The notes under the pieces were generated by a model. It was given only the letters and a program-made list of their open reading frames with translations. It searched no databases and was not told the origin of the DNA. From Tessaracoccus sp. OS52 (lineage in GTDB: Bacteria > Actinomycetota > Actinomycetes > Propionibacteriales > Propionibacteriaceae): a stretch of 64,000 nt of DNA. Shown piece after piece: positions 24,501 to 33,938 of the stretch (position 1 is the first letter of the stretch; each line of letters starts with the position of its first letter). Location of the stretch: the NCBI RefSeq assembly GCF_020687685.1, contig NZ_JAJEWM010000002.1, positions 248,001-312,000 of the forward strand, read 5' to 3'. The position numbers were made by a program, and so were the translations under genes.

Positions 24501-26459
24501 ATGACCACCACACCCGACCAGTACGCAGCCGCCGGCCTGGAATGCGACATCGTGATGAAGGGCGGGATCACCAGCGGCGTGATCTACCCGCAGGCCGTCT
24601 CCAGACTGGCGCGGGTCTACCGACTGCGTTCCGTTGGCGGGGCCTCCGCGGGCGCGATAGCCGCCGCAGCGGCCGCCGCCGCGGAACTGGGACGCGCCAC
24701 CGGCGGCTTCGAAGAACTGGACCGGATGCCGCAGGATCTGGCGACGACGGGGCCGGACGGCCGCTCGACGCTGGCTACCTTCTTCCAGCCCACACCGACT
24801 GCCGCCCCGCTCTTCCGGGTGCTGTCGGCCGTGGACGGCAAGGAGGGCGGAGCCCTGTACGGCGCCGTCGCCGGAGTGCTGCTGAGGGGCTTCTGGAAGG
24901 AGGCGCTCGCCGGGGCCCTGCCCGGGCTGGTGCTGGTGGTGCTGAGCGCGATGGGTGAGGGGATCGCGGCGGTGGCGGGTGTGGTCGCTGGCTTGCTGGT
25001 TCTGCTGGCAGGGCTCGTGCTGGGCGTGGTCCTGGGCGTGAAGCGGACCCTGGCCGCCGTCGCGGCCGACGGGTACGGCATGTGCACCGGCATGCCCGGG
25101 GTTGACTCCGGCGACGCCACGGCACTGACCCCCTGGCTGCACCAGAAGTTCCAGTCGCTGGCGGGGCGGGGAGCGGGCGAGCCGCCGCTGACCTTCGGTG
25201 ACCTGGAGCGGGGCGGCGTGACGCTGCGGATGATGACCAGCAACCTGACCAAGCGCCAGCCGATGGCGATGCCGTGGCGCACCGGCGAGTACTTCTTCGA
25301 CCCGGACGAACTGCGCCGCGTGTTCCCGGCCGACGTCGTCGAGTGGATGGTGGACAACCCTCCGGAGCTGCCCGGCGGGCAGGCTGGTCGGTTCGACGCC
25401 CAGCTGCTGCGCCAGCAGGCGGGCCGGTTGCGGCCCTGGCCTGCGGCCGACAAGCTGCCCATCCTCGTCGCCACCCGGATGTCACTCAGCTTCCCGGTCC
25501 TGATCACCGCGGTCCGGCTGCAGGCCGTGGACTACACGCAGCCCGCCAACCGCGAGGCGCGCGACGCGGTGCCGGGGTGGCGGCGGGCCAACCCCGACGG
25601 CACCGTCGAGCAGGCGCTGGCGACGTTGCCCGCGCCGTCGTTCTCGAACGTGTGGTTCACCGACGGCGGCCTGTGCTCGAACCTGCCCGTCCACTTCTTC
25701 GACACCCCGCTGCCGAAGCGTCCGACGTTCGCGTTCAACCTCGACTCCTTCCCACCGGGGCGGGAGAAGAGCAGCGACCAGGCGGACAACAGCTACCTGC
25801 CCACCGACAACCGCTCGGGGATGCAACGTCCCTGGTACGACATGTCCAGCCAGGGGCTGGGGGGCTGGAAGGACTTCCTGATGCAGCTGTTCCACACCGC
25901 CCGCGAGTGGGTGGACGCCGCACAGCTCGTGCTGCCCGGCTACCGCGACCGGATCGTCACCGTGTACCACGACCACTCGGAGGGCGGAATGAACCTTACG
26001 ATGCCGCCTCCGGTGGTGGGCGAGCTCGCCCTGCGCGGGGCGCTCGGCGCCGAAAAACTGGTGACGGCGTTCGCGTCGACGGGTCCAGGACACATCGCAC
26101 CGGGGTGGGAGAACCACCGCTGGGTGCGGTTCCGCACCGCCACCGCGGGGCTGTCCGACTGGCTGGAGCGGTTCGTCGAGAACTACCAGGACCCCACCCC
26201 GCATGCCACCCCCTACAGCGAGCTCGCCGGCCCGGGGGCGCAGGCCCCGCTGCCGTCGTACCGACCCTCGAAGTCGGACCGCGAACTCATCAACCAGCAC
26301 ACCGGTGCCCTGGTGGAACTGGGGGAGCGGTGGCGTTCCGACGACGCGCTCACGGCCTCCGCGCCGAAGTCGCGGCCCCAACTCCGCCTGGTGCCCGACG
26401 ACGGCACCGCGGCCGGGTTGGAGGAGAGTTCGGCACCGCCCCCGCCGCCAGCTGACTAG
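24501..26459 (+). CDS. Patatin-like phospholipase with membrane-helix insertion
   Basis: 652 aa, long for the family. The oxyanion loop KGGITSG (20-26), nucleophile elbow GASAG with S49 and catalytic D387 in TDGG form the patatin Ser-Asp dyad; RMSLSFPVL (325-333) is the usual strand before the active-site loop. An insertion of about 190 residues after the nucleophile carries strongly hydrophobic helices (about 114-130 and 137-180). The enzyme should sit at or in the membrane and cut lipid acyl chains, as patatin effectors do in CBASS and other abortive defences. It starts 10 nt after the HNH gene with AGGGAG upstream and ends in a Pro-rich tail. Confidence 0.85.
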   Translation: MTTTPDQYAAAGLECDIVMKGGITSGVIYPQAVSRLARVYRLRSVGGASAGAIAAAAAAAAELGRATGGFEELDRMPQDLATTGPDGRSTLATFFQPTPTAAPLFRVLSAVDGKEGGALYGAVAGVLLRGFWKEALAGALPGLVLVVLSAMGEGIAAVAGVVAGLLVLLAGLVLGVVLGVKRTLAAVAADGYGMCTGMPGVDSGDATALTPWLHQKFQSLAGRGAGEPPLTFGDLERGGVTLRMMTSNLTKRQPMAMPWRTGEYFFDPDELRRVFPADVVEWMVDNPPELPGGQAGRFDAQLLRQQAGRLRPWPAADKLPILVATRMSLSFPVLITAVRLQAVDYTQPANREARDAVPGWRRANPDGTVEQALATLPAPSFSNVWFTDGGLCSNLPVHFFDTPLPKRPTFAFNLDSFPPGREKSSDQADNSYLPTDNRSGMQRPWYDMSSQGLGGWKDFLMQLFHTAREWVDAAQLVLPGYRDRIVTVYHDHSEGGMNLTMPPPVVGELALRGALGAEKLVTAFASTGPGHIAPGWENHRWVRFRTATAGLSDWLERFVENYQDPTPHATPYSELAGPGAQAPLPSYRPSKSDRELINQHTGALVELGERWRSDDALTASAPKSRPQLRLVPDDGTAAGLEESSAPPPPPAD

Positions 26460-26478
26460 CGTCGGCAGCCGGCCCGGG

Positions 26479-27657
26479 TCAACGTCTGCCCCACTCCCAC
26501 GGCGTCCTGGTGAGCAGTCCTCGGCCCTCGATGGTGGTCTCCCCGGTGTTCTTCACCAGGTGGTGATGCACGACGGGGGTGTCCTCGTCGCCGTGGTCCC
26601 GGAGCGGGTTGGTCAGCTCCTCCGAATGGGACACGATCATCACCTGCGTGCGGGCCGCGACCTCGGTAACGAGCCGGGCCAGCACCGGCAACACATGCGG
26701 GTGCAGGCTGGTCTCGGGCTCGTTGAGCACCAGCAGGCCCGGCGGCTGTGGGCTCAGGAGCGCGGTGAGCAGCAGCAGGAAGCGCAGGGTGCCGTCGCTG
26801 AGTTCCTCCGCTCCCAGGGGGCGCAGCATCCCGGGCTGGTGCACCTCAAGGCGGAAGCGGCCGTCGGAGCCCGCAGCGTCGACCTGCACCCGGCTGCCGG
26901 GGAAGGCGTCCTCGAACGCCGAGCTGAACGGGCCGGCCCAGGCGGACTCGAGGATGGTCTGGACGGCGGCGGGCAGGTCGTGGCCGTCGTCCGCGAGGAC
27001 CGGGGTCCAGGTGCCGACGCACGACGACCGGGCCGGGGCTGCGCCGTCGGTGCGGAAGCTGTCGTAGAAGCGCCACGACCCGACCAGCCGTCGCGCCCAG
27101 CTGATCTCCGGGTAGCCGTCCGGGTCCGCGAGTTCCGACAGCATGCTGACCCGTGGTGACAACCGGGTGCCGAGCGGGCGCGGCTCGTCGTCAATGACCG
27201 TGACGGTACCGCCCTTGCGCTGCACGAGGCGGGCCGATGGGCGCAGGACGGGGCCGGCGAAGATCTCCTCGCGCTTGATCTGGGGGTCACGGGCGAAGGC
27301 GGTCTGGCTGGGCGTGGGGAGGCCGACGTCGATCAGGTAGCCGAGTTCCTCGGTGGCCAGTCCCAGCATCAGGCTCACCGGCTTGCTCCTTCGGGAGGTG
27401 CCCTGAACCGGCACCTCGCCGCGCCGCATGGCGCCCGAGACGACCTCTGGACCCGCCCAGAGCACCCTGTCCAGTCCGCCCTCGGTGGCCAGGGAGGCCA
27501 CCACGCCGTCGCTGGCGGTGGCCGCCAGCAGCCGCAGCGCGCGGTAGAGGCTGGACTTGCCCGCGCCGTTCGGGCCGGTGACGAGGGTGACCGGCGCCAG
27601 CGGCACCGCCAGGTCCCGGAGCGAGCGGTACCCGTGGACGGCGATCGTGGTGATCAT
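26479..27657 (-). CDS. RecF-like AAA ATPase (AAA_21 type)
   Basis: 392 aa. Walker A GPNGAGKSS (28-36), signature ELSDGTLRF, Walker B LLVLNEPETSLHP and VSHSEEL make a single ABC/SMC-type ATPase without a coiled-coil arm long enough for an SMC protein. NEPE in place of DEPE is usual in this group. Members occur both in housekeeping contexts and as the ATPase of defence operons (OLD- and retron-like). Its stop lies 19 nt from the patatin stop on the other strand. It follows the FAD-binding gene by 10 nt, so it is more likely co-transcribed with that gene. No nuclease domain is present. Confidence 0.8.
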   Translation of the reverse strand: MITTIAVHGYRSLRDLAVPLAPVTLVTGPNGAGKSSLYRALRLLAATASDGVVASLATEGGLDRVLWAGPEVVSGAMRRGEVPVQGTSRRSKPVSLMLGLATEELGYLIDVGLPTPSQTAFARDPQIKREEIFAGPVLRPSARLVQRKGGTVTVIDDEPRPLGTRLSPRVSMLSELADPDGYPEISWARRLVGSWRFYDSFRTDGAAPARSSCVGTWTPVLADDGHDLPAAVQTILESAWAGPFSSAFEDAFPGSRVQVDAAGSDGRFRLEVHQPGMLRPLGAEELSDGTLRFLLLLTALLSPQPPGLLVLNEPETSLHPHVLPVLARLVTEVAARTQVMIVSHSEELTNPLRDHGDEDTPVVHHHLVKNTGETTIEGRGLLTRTPWEWGRR

Positions 27658-27667
27658 GGGTGGAACG

Positions 27668-29599
27668 CTAGGCGCTCAGTCCGACAGTCTCACCCCCGAC
27701 GGCGTCGGCCGCCCCCAGCAGCGACTCCACCGCCGCGTCGATCTCGCGCAGCATCGTCGGGTCGGTCTTCGGCATGGGGGCGATGATCGTGTCGCCGCGC
27801 GCGGCGTCGGAGGGGATGCCCAGCAGGTGGATCCGGTGCCGTCCCGCAGGCCCGATCAGTTCGCTGGTGACCTCATCGATCCGCAACGCGGGACCCAGCG
27901 TCCGCGACCCGTGGGAATTCAGCCTGCCGAAGGGTTCGGCCAGTCCGTCCTCCAGCAGCCCGGCGATGACGGGGTCCCGGGTGAGTCGGGCGTCGTGGAG
28001 GCGGACCCAGGCGTCCAGCAGCACCCGGGCCTCCACCCTTGATCCCTCGATCAGCGGGGAGTGGGCGACGAACCCGCCCGCCGTCGCCTCGACGGTGATG
28101 TGCGGGCCGACAAACGAGACCAGCCCGGCGTCCACCAGGGCCAGCAGCTGGGCGGCCCGGAACGCGGGCGGCCCGCTGCCGATGGTGCCGCCGAAGGAGA
28201 GGAACTCGCGCAGGTCGCCGTCGTAGCCCTCGGCGTCGATGCCGTCGAAGGCTGCCAGTTCGGTCAGGAACCGGCGGGCGGCGTTGGCCTCCCACAGTCC
28301 CGCCTTGAACGGCGAGTCCAGCCCCAGTTCCGCCTCGGCGAGGTCGTCGGCGACCCGGGTGCGGATGAACTCCTGGTAGCTCGCATGGCCCTGGGCGTGC
28401 ACGTGGTCGTGCAGCAGCGAGTAGAGGTCGAAGGGCTTCAGCCCCTTCGGCAGCAGGGGGTCGACGGCGGGGGCGAGCTCCCAGGGGTCGGTGACGTCGA
28501 TCACCTCGATGATCGCCTTCAGGTCCAGCTCGTGGAACCTGGCCGCGGTCTCGTAGTAGGCCTCCGTCGCGTCCCTGGCCAGCAGCGGCCAGAAGTCCTC
28601 GGTGAAGCGCAGGGGCAAGCGCTCCTGCCAGTCGACGGCGCGCACCCGGCGCAGCCGCGGCGTCGGCGGCAGGCCCGCGTAGACCGACTTCGCGCGGAAC
28701 GGCAGACCCTTGCGGGACCCGACGTGCAGCACGGGCTCCTCACCGCTGGGGACGTAGCGCAGGGCATCGCCGTCGCGCTCGAACCGGCCTCCGCGGCCGA
28801 TGGTGAGCATGGACATCGTGTCGAAGAAACCCATGCCGAAGCCCCGCACGATCACCGGCTCCCCGGCGCGGATGGCCGACAGGTCCTGGTCGATGGGGCT
28901 GTTCGGCGGCACCCACACCACGTCGGCACCGGACGCGGCGACGGCCTCGGCCAGTTCCTTGTCTGCATGGGCGGGGTCGCTCTCCAGCCAACCCAGGGCC
29001 AGCAAGACGGCGTCGGCGGAGATCGCCCCGCCGTCGGCGAGTTCGACCACCCGATGGCCGGCCTGGTCGGTGGTCACGCGGGTGGCGCGGGTGTGGTGCC
29101 AGCGCACGGTGACGCTCGGGCCCAGCTTCGCCAGCGAGGTCCGCAGCACCCAGTCCTGGTAGTGGCCGAACAGCGCCCGGCTGGGGTGGGAGCCCGGACC
29201 GGCGGCCGCGACCTCGGCACGGAATCCGGGATCAGCGACGACGGCGTCGACGTCGGCCCCCTCGAGGAACGCCCGGCGGTGGGCTTCCGGGACCGAGACC
29301 CGTTCGTCGGTGGCGACCTCGTGGACGAGGCGGCACCACTCCCACAGCGTCGGTCCGGGGACCACCGGCCCGGAGCCGGTGAAGGAGTCGTCGGTGAACA
29401 TGGTGACGGCGCCGGCGAGGGTGTTCATGCACATGTCGCGGTCCTGGTCGGTGCGCCAGATCCGCCCGGCGCCCGCCTGCGCGTCGTCCACCAGGTGGAG
29501 GGTCAGTGGGTTGTCCCCGCGCGCCGCGATGCGCTCTATCAGCGACACCCCTCGCGGCCCCATTCCGACGATGACAACGGTCAATGCCGAATCAGCCAC
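27668..29599 (-). CDS. FAD/NAD(P)-binding protein (COG4529-like)
   Basis: 643 aa. The N-terminal dinucleotide fold VVIVGMGPRG and a second region near PVIVRGFGMGFFD fit the FAD/NAD(P)-binding family with NAD_binding_9. Members are predicted flavoproteins related to N-hydroxylating monooxygenases; the substrate is unknown. The GTG at 29599 is chosen because GGAGG lies 9 nt upstream; a TTG-type start further out would precede the ribosome site. It is divergent from the amino-acid ABC operon and 10 nt ahead of the RecF-like ATPase gene. Confidence 0.78.
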   Translation of the reverse strand: MADSALTVVIVGMGPRGVSLIERIAARGDNPLTLHLVDDAQAGAGRIWRTDQDRDMCMNTLAGAVTMFTDDSFTGSGPVVPGPTLWEWCRLVHEVATDERVSVPEAHRRAFLEGADVDAVVADPGFRAEVAAAGPGSHPSRALFGHYQDWVLRTSLAKLGPSVTVRWHHTRATRVTTDQAGHRVVELADGGAISADAVLLALGWLESDPAHADKELAEAVAASGADVVWVPPNSPIDQDLSAIRAGEPVIVRGFGMGFFDTMSMLTIGRGGRFERDGDALRYVPSGEEPVLHVGSRKGLPFRAKSVYAGLPPTPRLRRVRAVDWQERLPLRFTEDFWPLLARDATEAYYETAARFHELDLKAIIEVIDVTDPWELAPAVDPLLPKGLKPFDLYSLLHDHVHAQGHASYQEFIRTRVADDLAEAELGLDSPFKAGLWEANAARRFLTELAAFDGIDAEGYDGDLREFLSFGGTIGSGPPAFRAAQLLALVDAGLVSFVGPHITVEATAGGFVAHSPLIEGSRVEARVLLDAWVRLHDARLTRDPVIAGLLEDGLAEPFGRLNSHGSRTLGPALRIDEVTSELIGPAGRHRIHLLGIPSDAARGDTIIAPMPKTDPTMLREIDAAVESLLGAADAVGGETVGLSA

Positions 29600-29758
29600 G
29601 CTTGATATCCTCCAGGTTCGTTGCACTTGTCCCGCCTACTGACAACCCGGATCGTCTCAAAATCATTCCCTTTTCGCCTCTCGGGAATAACTTCGGGGGT
29701 GCGTTGGGTTGGCCAAGTTGTGCGCAAACCCGCGCTTGATGTCACAAGGAGTTTCCCG

Positions 29759-30916
29759 ATGCGTCCATCCCTTCGCAAGTCCATAGCGGCCGCCGTGTCC
29801 GTCTTCGCTGTCATGACCATGGCCGCTTGTGGGCAGGAAGCCGCACCCGGCGAAGGTGAGGACGGCGCCACCGCGGAGACCGTCACGTTCGGCGTGTCCG
29901 GACCGTTGACCGGTGACCAGGCGCAGTACGGCGAGGACTGGAAGGAGGGCTTCGAACTCGCCCTCGAGAAGGTCAACGCCGAGAGCGACACCGAGTTCAA
30001 GATCGACTTCCAGGACTCCCAGGGCCAGGCCGCCCAGGCCAGCAACATCGCGCAGAAGTTCGTCTCCGACGAGAACATCCTCGCCGTCATGGGCGACTTC
30101 TCCTCGGCAACGTCGATGGTCGCGAGCCCCGTGTACCAGCGCGGCGGCGTCGTGCAGCTGGGCATCACCAACTCGCACCCGGACTTCACCACCACCGGCG
30201 ACTACATCTTCGCCTCCCCGGTGACCCAGGCCGTCGAGGGCCAACTGCAGGCCGACGGCGCCAAGGCGCTGGGGGACAAGGCAGCTGTGTTCTACCTCAA
30301 CACCGACTGGGGCATCACCACCTACGAGGTCTTCGAGGAGCAGGCAGCCACCAACGGCCTGGACATCGTGTACTCCTCCGCAGTGGAGGAGGCCTCGACG
30401 GACTTCAAGCCGCTGCTGCTGAACGCCAAGAACGCCGGCGCCGACGTGGTCTACATGCTCACCTACTACAAGACCACCGCTCTGCTGATGCAGCAGGCGC
30501 GCGACGTCGGCCTCGAGGCCGAGTTCGGCGCCGTCGGCTCCAACTACTCCCTGGAGTACCTGGAACTGGCAGGGGACGCCGGCAACGACGTCTACATGGC
30601 CACCACGTTCTTCCCGGCCTCCGAGGACCCGGAGGTCCAGGCCTACGTCAAGGCGTTCGAGGAGAAGTTTGACCACCAGCCCAACCTCTTCAACACCTAC
30701 GCCTACGACGGCGTCCTGACGCTGGCGAAGGCCTACGAGGAGTCCGACGGCACCCGCGAGGGACTGCGTGAGGCCCTGGCCACCAGCGAGGACCTGCCCT
30801 CGATCGTCTACGGCACCTACGGCTTCAACGACGAGCGACGCATCGATGACCCGACGTTCCGCTGGATCCAGGTGCGCGACGGCGAATTCGTGGAGGTCGA
30901 CCCGCTCGTCGAGTGA
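29759..30916 (+). CDS. livK: Branched-chain amino-acid-type ABC substrate-binding lipoprotein
   Basis: 385 aa. A signal peptide ends in the lipobox TMAAC with lipidated C24. The mature part is a type I periplasmic-binding fold of the LivK kind (opening VTFGVSGPLTGDQAQYGEDWKEG). CAAGGAG lies 7 nt before the ATG. It captures branched-chain amino acids or a related compound (amides and urea are other options in the family) for the permease and ATPases downstream. A hairpin element between it and the permease gene may keep its mRNA more abundant than theirs. Confidence 0.88.
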   Translation: MRPSLRKSIAAAVSVFAVMTMAACGQEAAPGEGEDGATAETVTFGVSGPLTGDQAQYGEDWKEGFELALEKVNAESDTEFKIDFQDSQGQAAQASNIAQKFVSDENILAVMGDFSSATSMVASPVYQRGGVVQLGITNSHPDFTTTGDYIFASPVTQAVEGQLQADGAKALGDKAAVFYLNTDWGITTYEVFEEQAATNGLDIVYSSAVEEASTDFKPLLLNAKNAGADVVYMLTYYKTTALLMQQARDVGLEAEFGAVGSNYSLEYLELAGDAGNDVYMATTFFPASEDPEVQAYVKAFEEKFDHQPNLFNTYAYDGVLTLAKAYEESDGTREGLREALATSEDLPSIVYGTYGFNDERRIDDPTFRWIQVRDGEFVEVDPLVE

Positions 30917-30932
30917 GCCTGTGGCCCCCGAC

Positions 30933-31010
30933 ACCAGCGTTATTCTGCATGGACCAGCGTTGTCTGCCGGCACCAGCCCTCCAGGGCTGGTGGGCACGAA
31001 CAGCGCTGGT
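30933..31010 (+). repeat. ACCAGCG repeat pair plus 58-nt hairpin element
   Basis: ACCAGCG occurs at 30933 and 30953. From 30953 to 31010 runs a hairpin of two 25-nt arms (ACCAGCGTTGT... and ...ACAGCGCTGGT) and an 8-nt loop, with an internal unpaired patch. The same plan is found at 41293-41390 and in the array 48049-49127. Here it lies inside the ABC operon between binding protein and permease. The rest of the gap to 31152 has more loose CGCTGGT copies and no gene. Confidence 0.75.
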
Positions 31011-31152
31011 GTTGAGCAGGGAGCGCTGGTGCTGGGGCTGGTGCGCTGGCGCCCAGCACAGGGAAACCGTCGGCCGTAGGGCTGGGCGGTATCGCTGGCC
31101 GGGCGGTTGGGCCACCGGGCGGTGACAGGTAGGAACCAGGGAAAGCAGCAAC

Positions 31153-33033
31153 GTGGACACAGTTCTCGCAGGATTGATCAACGGCAACGCCTACGCGCTG
31201 ATCGCGCTCGGGCTGTCGCTGGTGATCGGCGTCGCAAACGTCATCAACTTCGCCCAGGGCTCGCTGTTCGCGGTGGGCGCCATGGTGGGCTGGCTGGTGA
31301 CGACGTCGATGGGCCTGCCGCTGTGGGTCGCGGCGCTGGCGGCAATGCTCGTAACCGCCGTCCTGGGCTGGGTGATCAATGAGCTGGCGGTCAAACCGTT
31401 CGCGGGCAAGGCCCCCATCGCGGCCGTGCTTTCCACCATCGCGATGATGATCATCCTCGACTCCTCCAACGAACTGATCTTCGGCCCCGAGCTCCGCCCG
31501 ATGGAGACCGGGCTGCCCGAGGCGTCGTTCCAGCTCGCCGGGCTCACGATCAACGCCATCGACATCGTGATCCTCACCACCTCGATCGTCCTGATGGTCG
31601 GTCTGGCTGCCCTGATGCGCTACACGCGTTTCGGCCGGGCCGTGCGCGCGACGTCGCAGGACCGGGAGGCGGCCGCCCAGATGGGCGTCCCGGTCAACCG
31701 CGTCCAGGCCCTGGCCTTCATGCTCGCCTCGTCGCTCGGTGGCCTGGCGGGTGTGCTGGTGGCCGCCTACTTCACCACGATCTCACCGACACAGGGCTTC
31801 ACCATCGGGCTCGCCGGCATCGCCGCCGCGACGCTGGGCGGCCTCGGTTCCCTGGTCGGTGCCGTGGTGGGTGGCCTGTTGCTGGGTGTGGTCGAGGCGT
31901 TCGGGGTGTCGCTGTGGGGGGATTCGGCCCGCCAGATCATCACCTTCGGCGTGCTGCTGCTGGTCCTGTGGATCCGCCCCCAGGGCCTGCTCGGCGCCAA
32001 GGCGGTGAAGCGCGAACCGCTCACAGGGACGTTCTTCGCCGCGGCCAGGAAGATCCGCATCCCGAACTGGGGCATCGCGGTGCTCGTCGTGGTGGGCGCA
32101 CTGCCGATCATCCCGGGCCTGTTCTCCGGGTACGTGGTGCAGGTCGGCGTCCAGATCGTGATCTTCGCGCTCGCAGCCCTGTCCATGGTGGTGCTGGGTG
32201 GCCAGGCCGGACAGCTCTCGCTCGGCCAGGCGGGCGCCGTCGCCATCGGTGCCTACGCGCTGGCGCTGCTGACCAAGAACGCCGGCGTCCCCTTCGTCCT
32301 GGCCATCCTGCTGGCCGGGCTGATCGGTGCGGTGCTCATGACCGTCCTGGCGGCCCCGAGCTGGCGGCTCAGCGGTCACTACCCGGCCATCGCCACCCTC
32401 GCCACGGGCGCCGCCATCATGGCAGTGGCGAACAACTGGGACGCGGTGACCGGTGGCGGGGCGGGCATCTCGCTCATCCCCATGCCCGAGGTCTTCGGCT
32501 TCGAACTCACCAGCAACTCCATGCGTTACGCGTTCGCGTTCGCCGTCCTCCTGCTGCTGTGCTTCCTGGTGCACCGGTGGTCGGTGTCCCACGTCGGCAT
32601 GTACTGGCGCGCAATCCGCGACGACGAGGTGGCCGCCCGCGCCGCCGGCATCCCCACCCCGCAGTACAAGTCGCTCGCCTTCGGCGTCTCCGGATTCATC
32701 GCGGGCATCGCCGGTGCCCTCTGGGCCGGCGACTACGGCTACATCAACCCCCAGATCTTCATCCCCATGATGAGCTTCCAGATCGTAATCATCGCCGTGC
32801 TCGGCGGCATGCTCAGCCCGATGGGTGCCATCCTGGGCTCGGTGATCATGGTCGGCGGGCTGGAGCTTTTCCGGTTCTCGTCGTCGGCCCGGCTGCTGGC
32901 CTACGGCCTGGTCCTGCTCCTGCTCATCCGGTTCCGGCCGCAGGGCCTGTGGACCGACTCCGACTGGTTCACCAGGATCCGGGGCCGGTTCTCCCGCAAG
33001 TCCGCCGCCCAGCTTGAAGGGAGCGACGCATGA
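31153..33033 (+). CDS. Fused LivH-LivM-type ABC permease
   Basis: 626 aa. Residues 1-290 are a LivH-like permease (opening LAGLINGNAYALIALGLSLV, ending RPQGLLG). Residues about 310-626 are a LivM-like permease (IRDDEVAARAAGIP, ending RFRPQGLW). Usually these are two genes; here one chain supplies the whole membrane channel. About 17 hydrophobic helices are visible. The GTG start has only a weak GGGA before it. Its stop overlaps the livG start (ATGA). Confidence 0.9.
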   Translation: MDTVLAGLINGNAYALIALGLSLVIGVANVINFAQGSLFAVGAMVGWLVTTSMGLPLWVAALAAMLVTAVLGWVINELAVKPFAGKAPIAAVLSTIAMMIILDSSNELIFGPELRPMETGLPEASFQLAGLTINAIDIVILTTSIVLMVGLAALMRYTRFGRAVRATSQDREAAAQMGVPVNRVQALAFMLASSLGGLAGVLVAAYFTTISPTQGFTIGLAGIAAATLGGLGSLVGAVVGGLLLGVVEAFGVSLWGDSARQIITFGVLLLVLWIRPQGLLGAKAVKREPLTGTFFAAARKIRIPNWGIAVLVVVGALPIIPGLFSGYVVQVGVQIVIFALAALSMVVLGGQAGQLSLGQAGAVAIGAYALALLTKNAGVPFVLAILLAGLIGAVLMTVLAAPSWRLSGHYPAIATLATGAAIMAVANNWDAVTGGGAGISLIPMPEVFGFELTSNSMRYAFAFAVLLLLCFLVHRWSVSHVGMYWRAIRDDEVAARAAGIPTPQYKSLAFGVSGFIAGIAGALWAGDYGYINPQIFIPMMSFQIVIIAVLGGMLSPMGAILGSVIMVGGLELFRFSSSARLLAYGLVLLLLIRFRPQGLWTDSDWFTRIRGRFSRKSAAQLEGSDA

Positions 33034-33938
33034 GCGGCCCAGTCCTGTCCGTCGCCGGACTCACCAAGAGCTTCGGCTCGCTGGTCGCCGTCGACTCCTC
33101 CACCTTCGAGATCGCCGACGGTGAGGTGGTCAGTGTCATCGGGCCCAACGGCTCCGGCAAGACCACCACCATCAACCTCATCTCGGGCGAGCTGAAGCCC
33201 GATTCCGGGAAGGTGCTCCTCGACGGCGCCGACATCACCGGCCTCAACCCCGACGACATCGCCCTGGCCGGCGCGCGGCGCACGTTCCAGAACGGGCGCG
33301 TGTTCGGCAACGCCACCGTCGAGGAGAACGTGCTGGTCGGGCAGACGCCGTTGGTGGAGAAGGCATACCCGCTTGCCGGACTGCGGCGAGTCCCGGTGTT
33401 GCGATGGCTGTCGCTGACCGCCGAGATCGTCTGGGCGCTGTTTCCATCACCGGCCAAGCGCAGGGAGCGTGAGGTGATGTCGGAGCGGGTCGGCGAGCAG
33501 CTGGCGCGCTTCGGGGAGCGGCTGACACCCCGTCGGCAGCACAACGCCGCCACCCTGTCCTACGCCAACCGCCGGCGCACGGAGATCGCGCGGGCGCTGG
33601 CGTCGTCGCCGCGGTTGCTGCTGCTCGACGAACCCACCGCCGGCATGAACATCACCGAGACCGCCGAGGTGATGGAGCAACTGCTGGAACTGAAGGCGCA
33701 GGGACAGACGATGCTGCTGGTGGAGCACAAGCTGGACCTGGTGATGAAGGTCTCCGACCGGGTGGTGGTCATGGACTCCGGCCGGATCATCTCGGAGGGC
33801 ACGCCCGCGGAGGTCCAGAACGACCCGCACGTCATCGAGGCCTACCTGGGCAAGAACCGCGCCTCGCGACTCCAGCAAGGTGAGGACATCGAGCAACTCA
33901 CCGAGGGCGATCCGATGGGAACCGACTATGTCATCTGA
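33030..33938 (+). CDS. livG: Branched-chain amino-acid-type ABC ATPase, LivG-like
   Basis: 302 aa. Walker A GPNGSGKTT, Walker B LLLLDEPTAGMN and the H-loop VEHKLDLV are intact. The signature helix reads LSYANRRRTEIARAL, where LivG proteins normally have LSYG; Ala replaces the conserved Gly. An insertion of about 30 residues (LAGLRRVPVLRWLSLTAEIVW) and a C-terminal extension of about 30 residues lengthen it beyond the usual 255. The ATG overlaps the permease stop, with GAAGGGAG upstream. Confidence 0.9.
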   Translation: MSGPVLSVAGLTKSFGSLVAVDSSTFEIADGEVVSVIGPNGSGKTTTINLISGELKPDSGKVLLDGADITGLNPDDIALAGARRTFQNGRVFGNATVEENVLVGQTPLVEKAYPLAGLRRVPVLRWLSLTAEIVWALFPSPAKRREREVMSERVGEQLARFGERLTPRRQHNAATLSYANRRRTEIARALASSPRLLLLDEPTAGMNITETAEVMEQLLELKAQGQTMLLVEHKLDLVMKVSDRVVVMDSGRIISEGTPAEVQNDPHVIEAYLGKNRASRLQQGEDIEQLTEGDPMGTDYVI

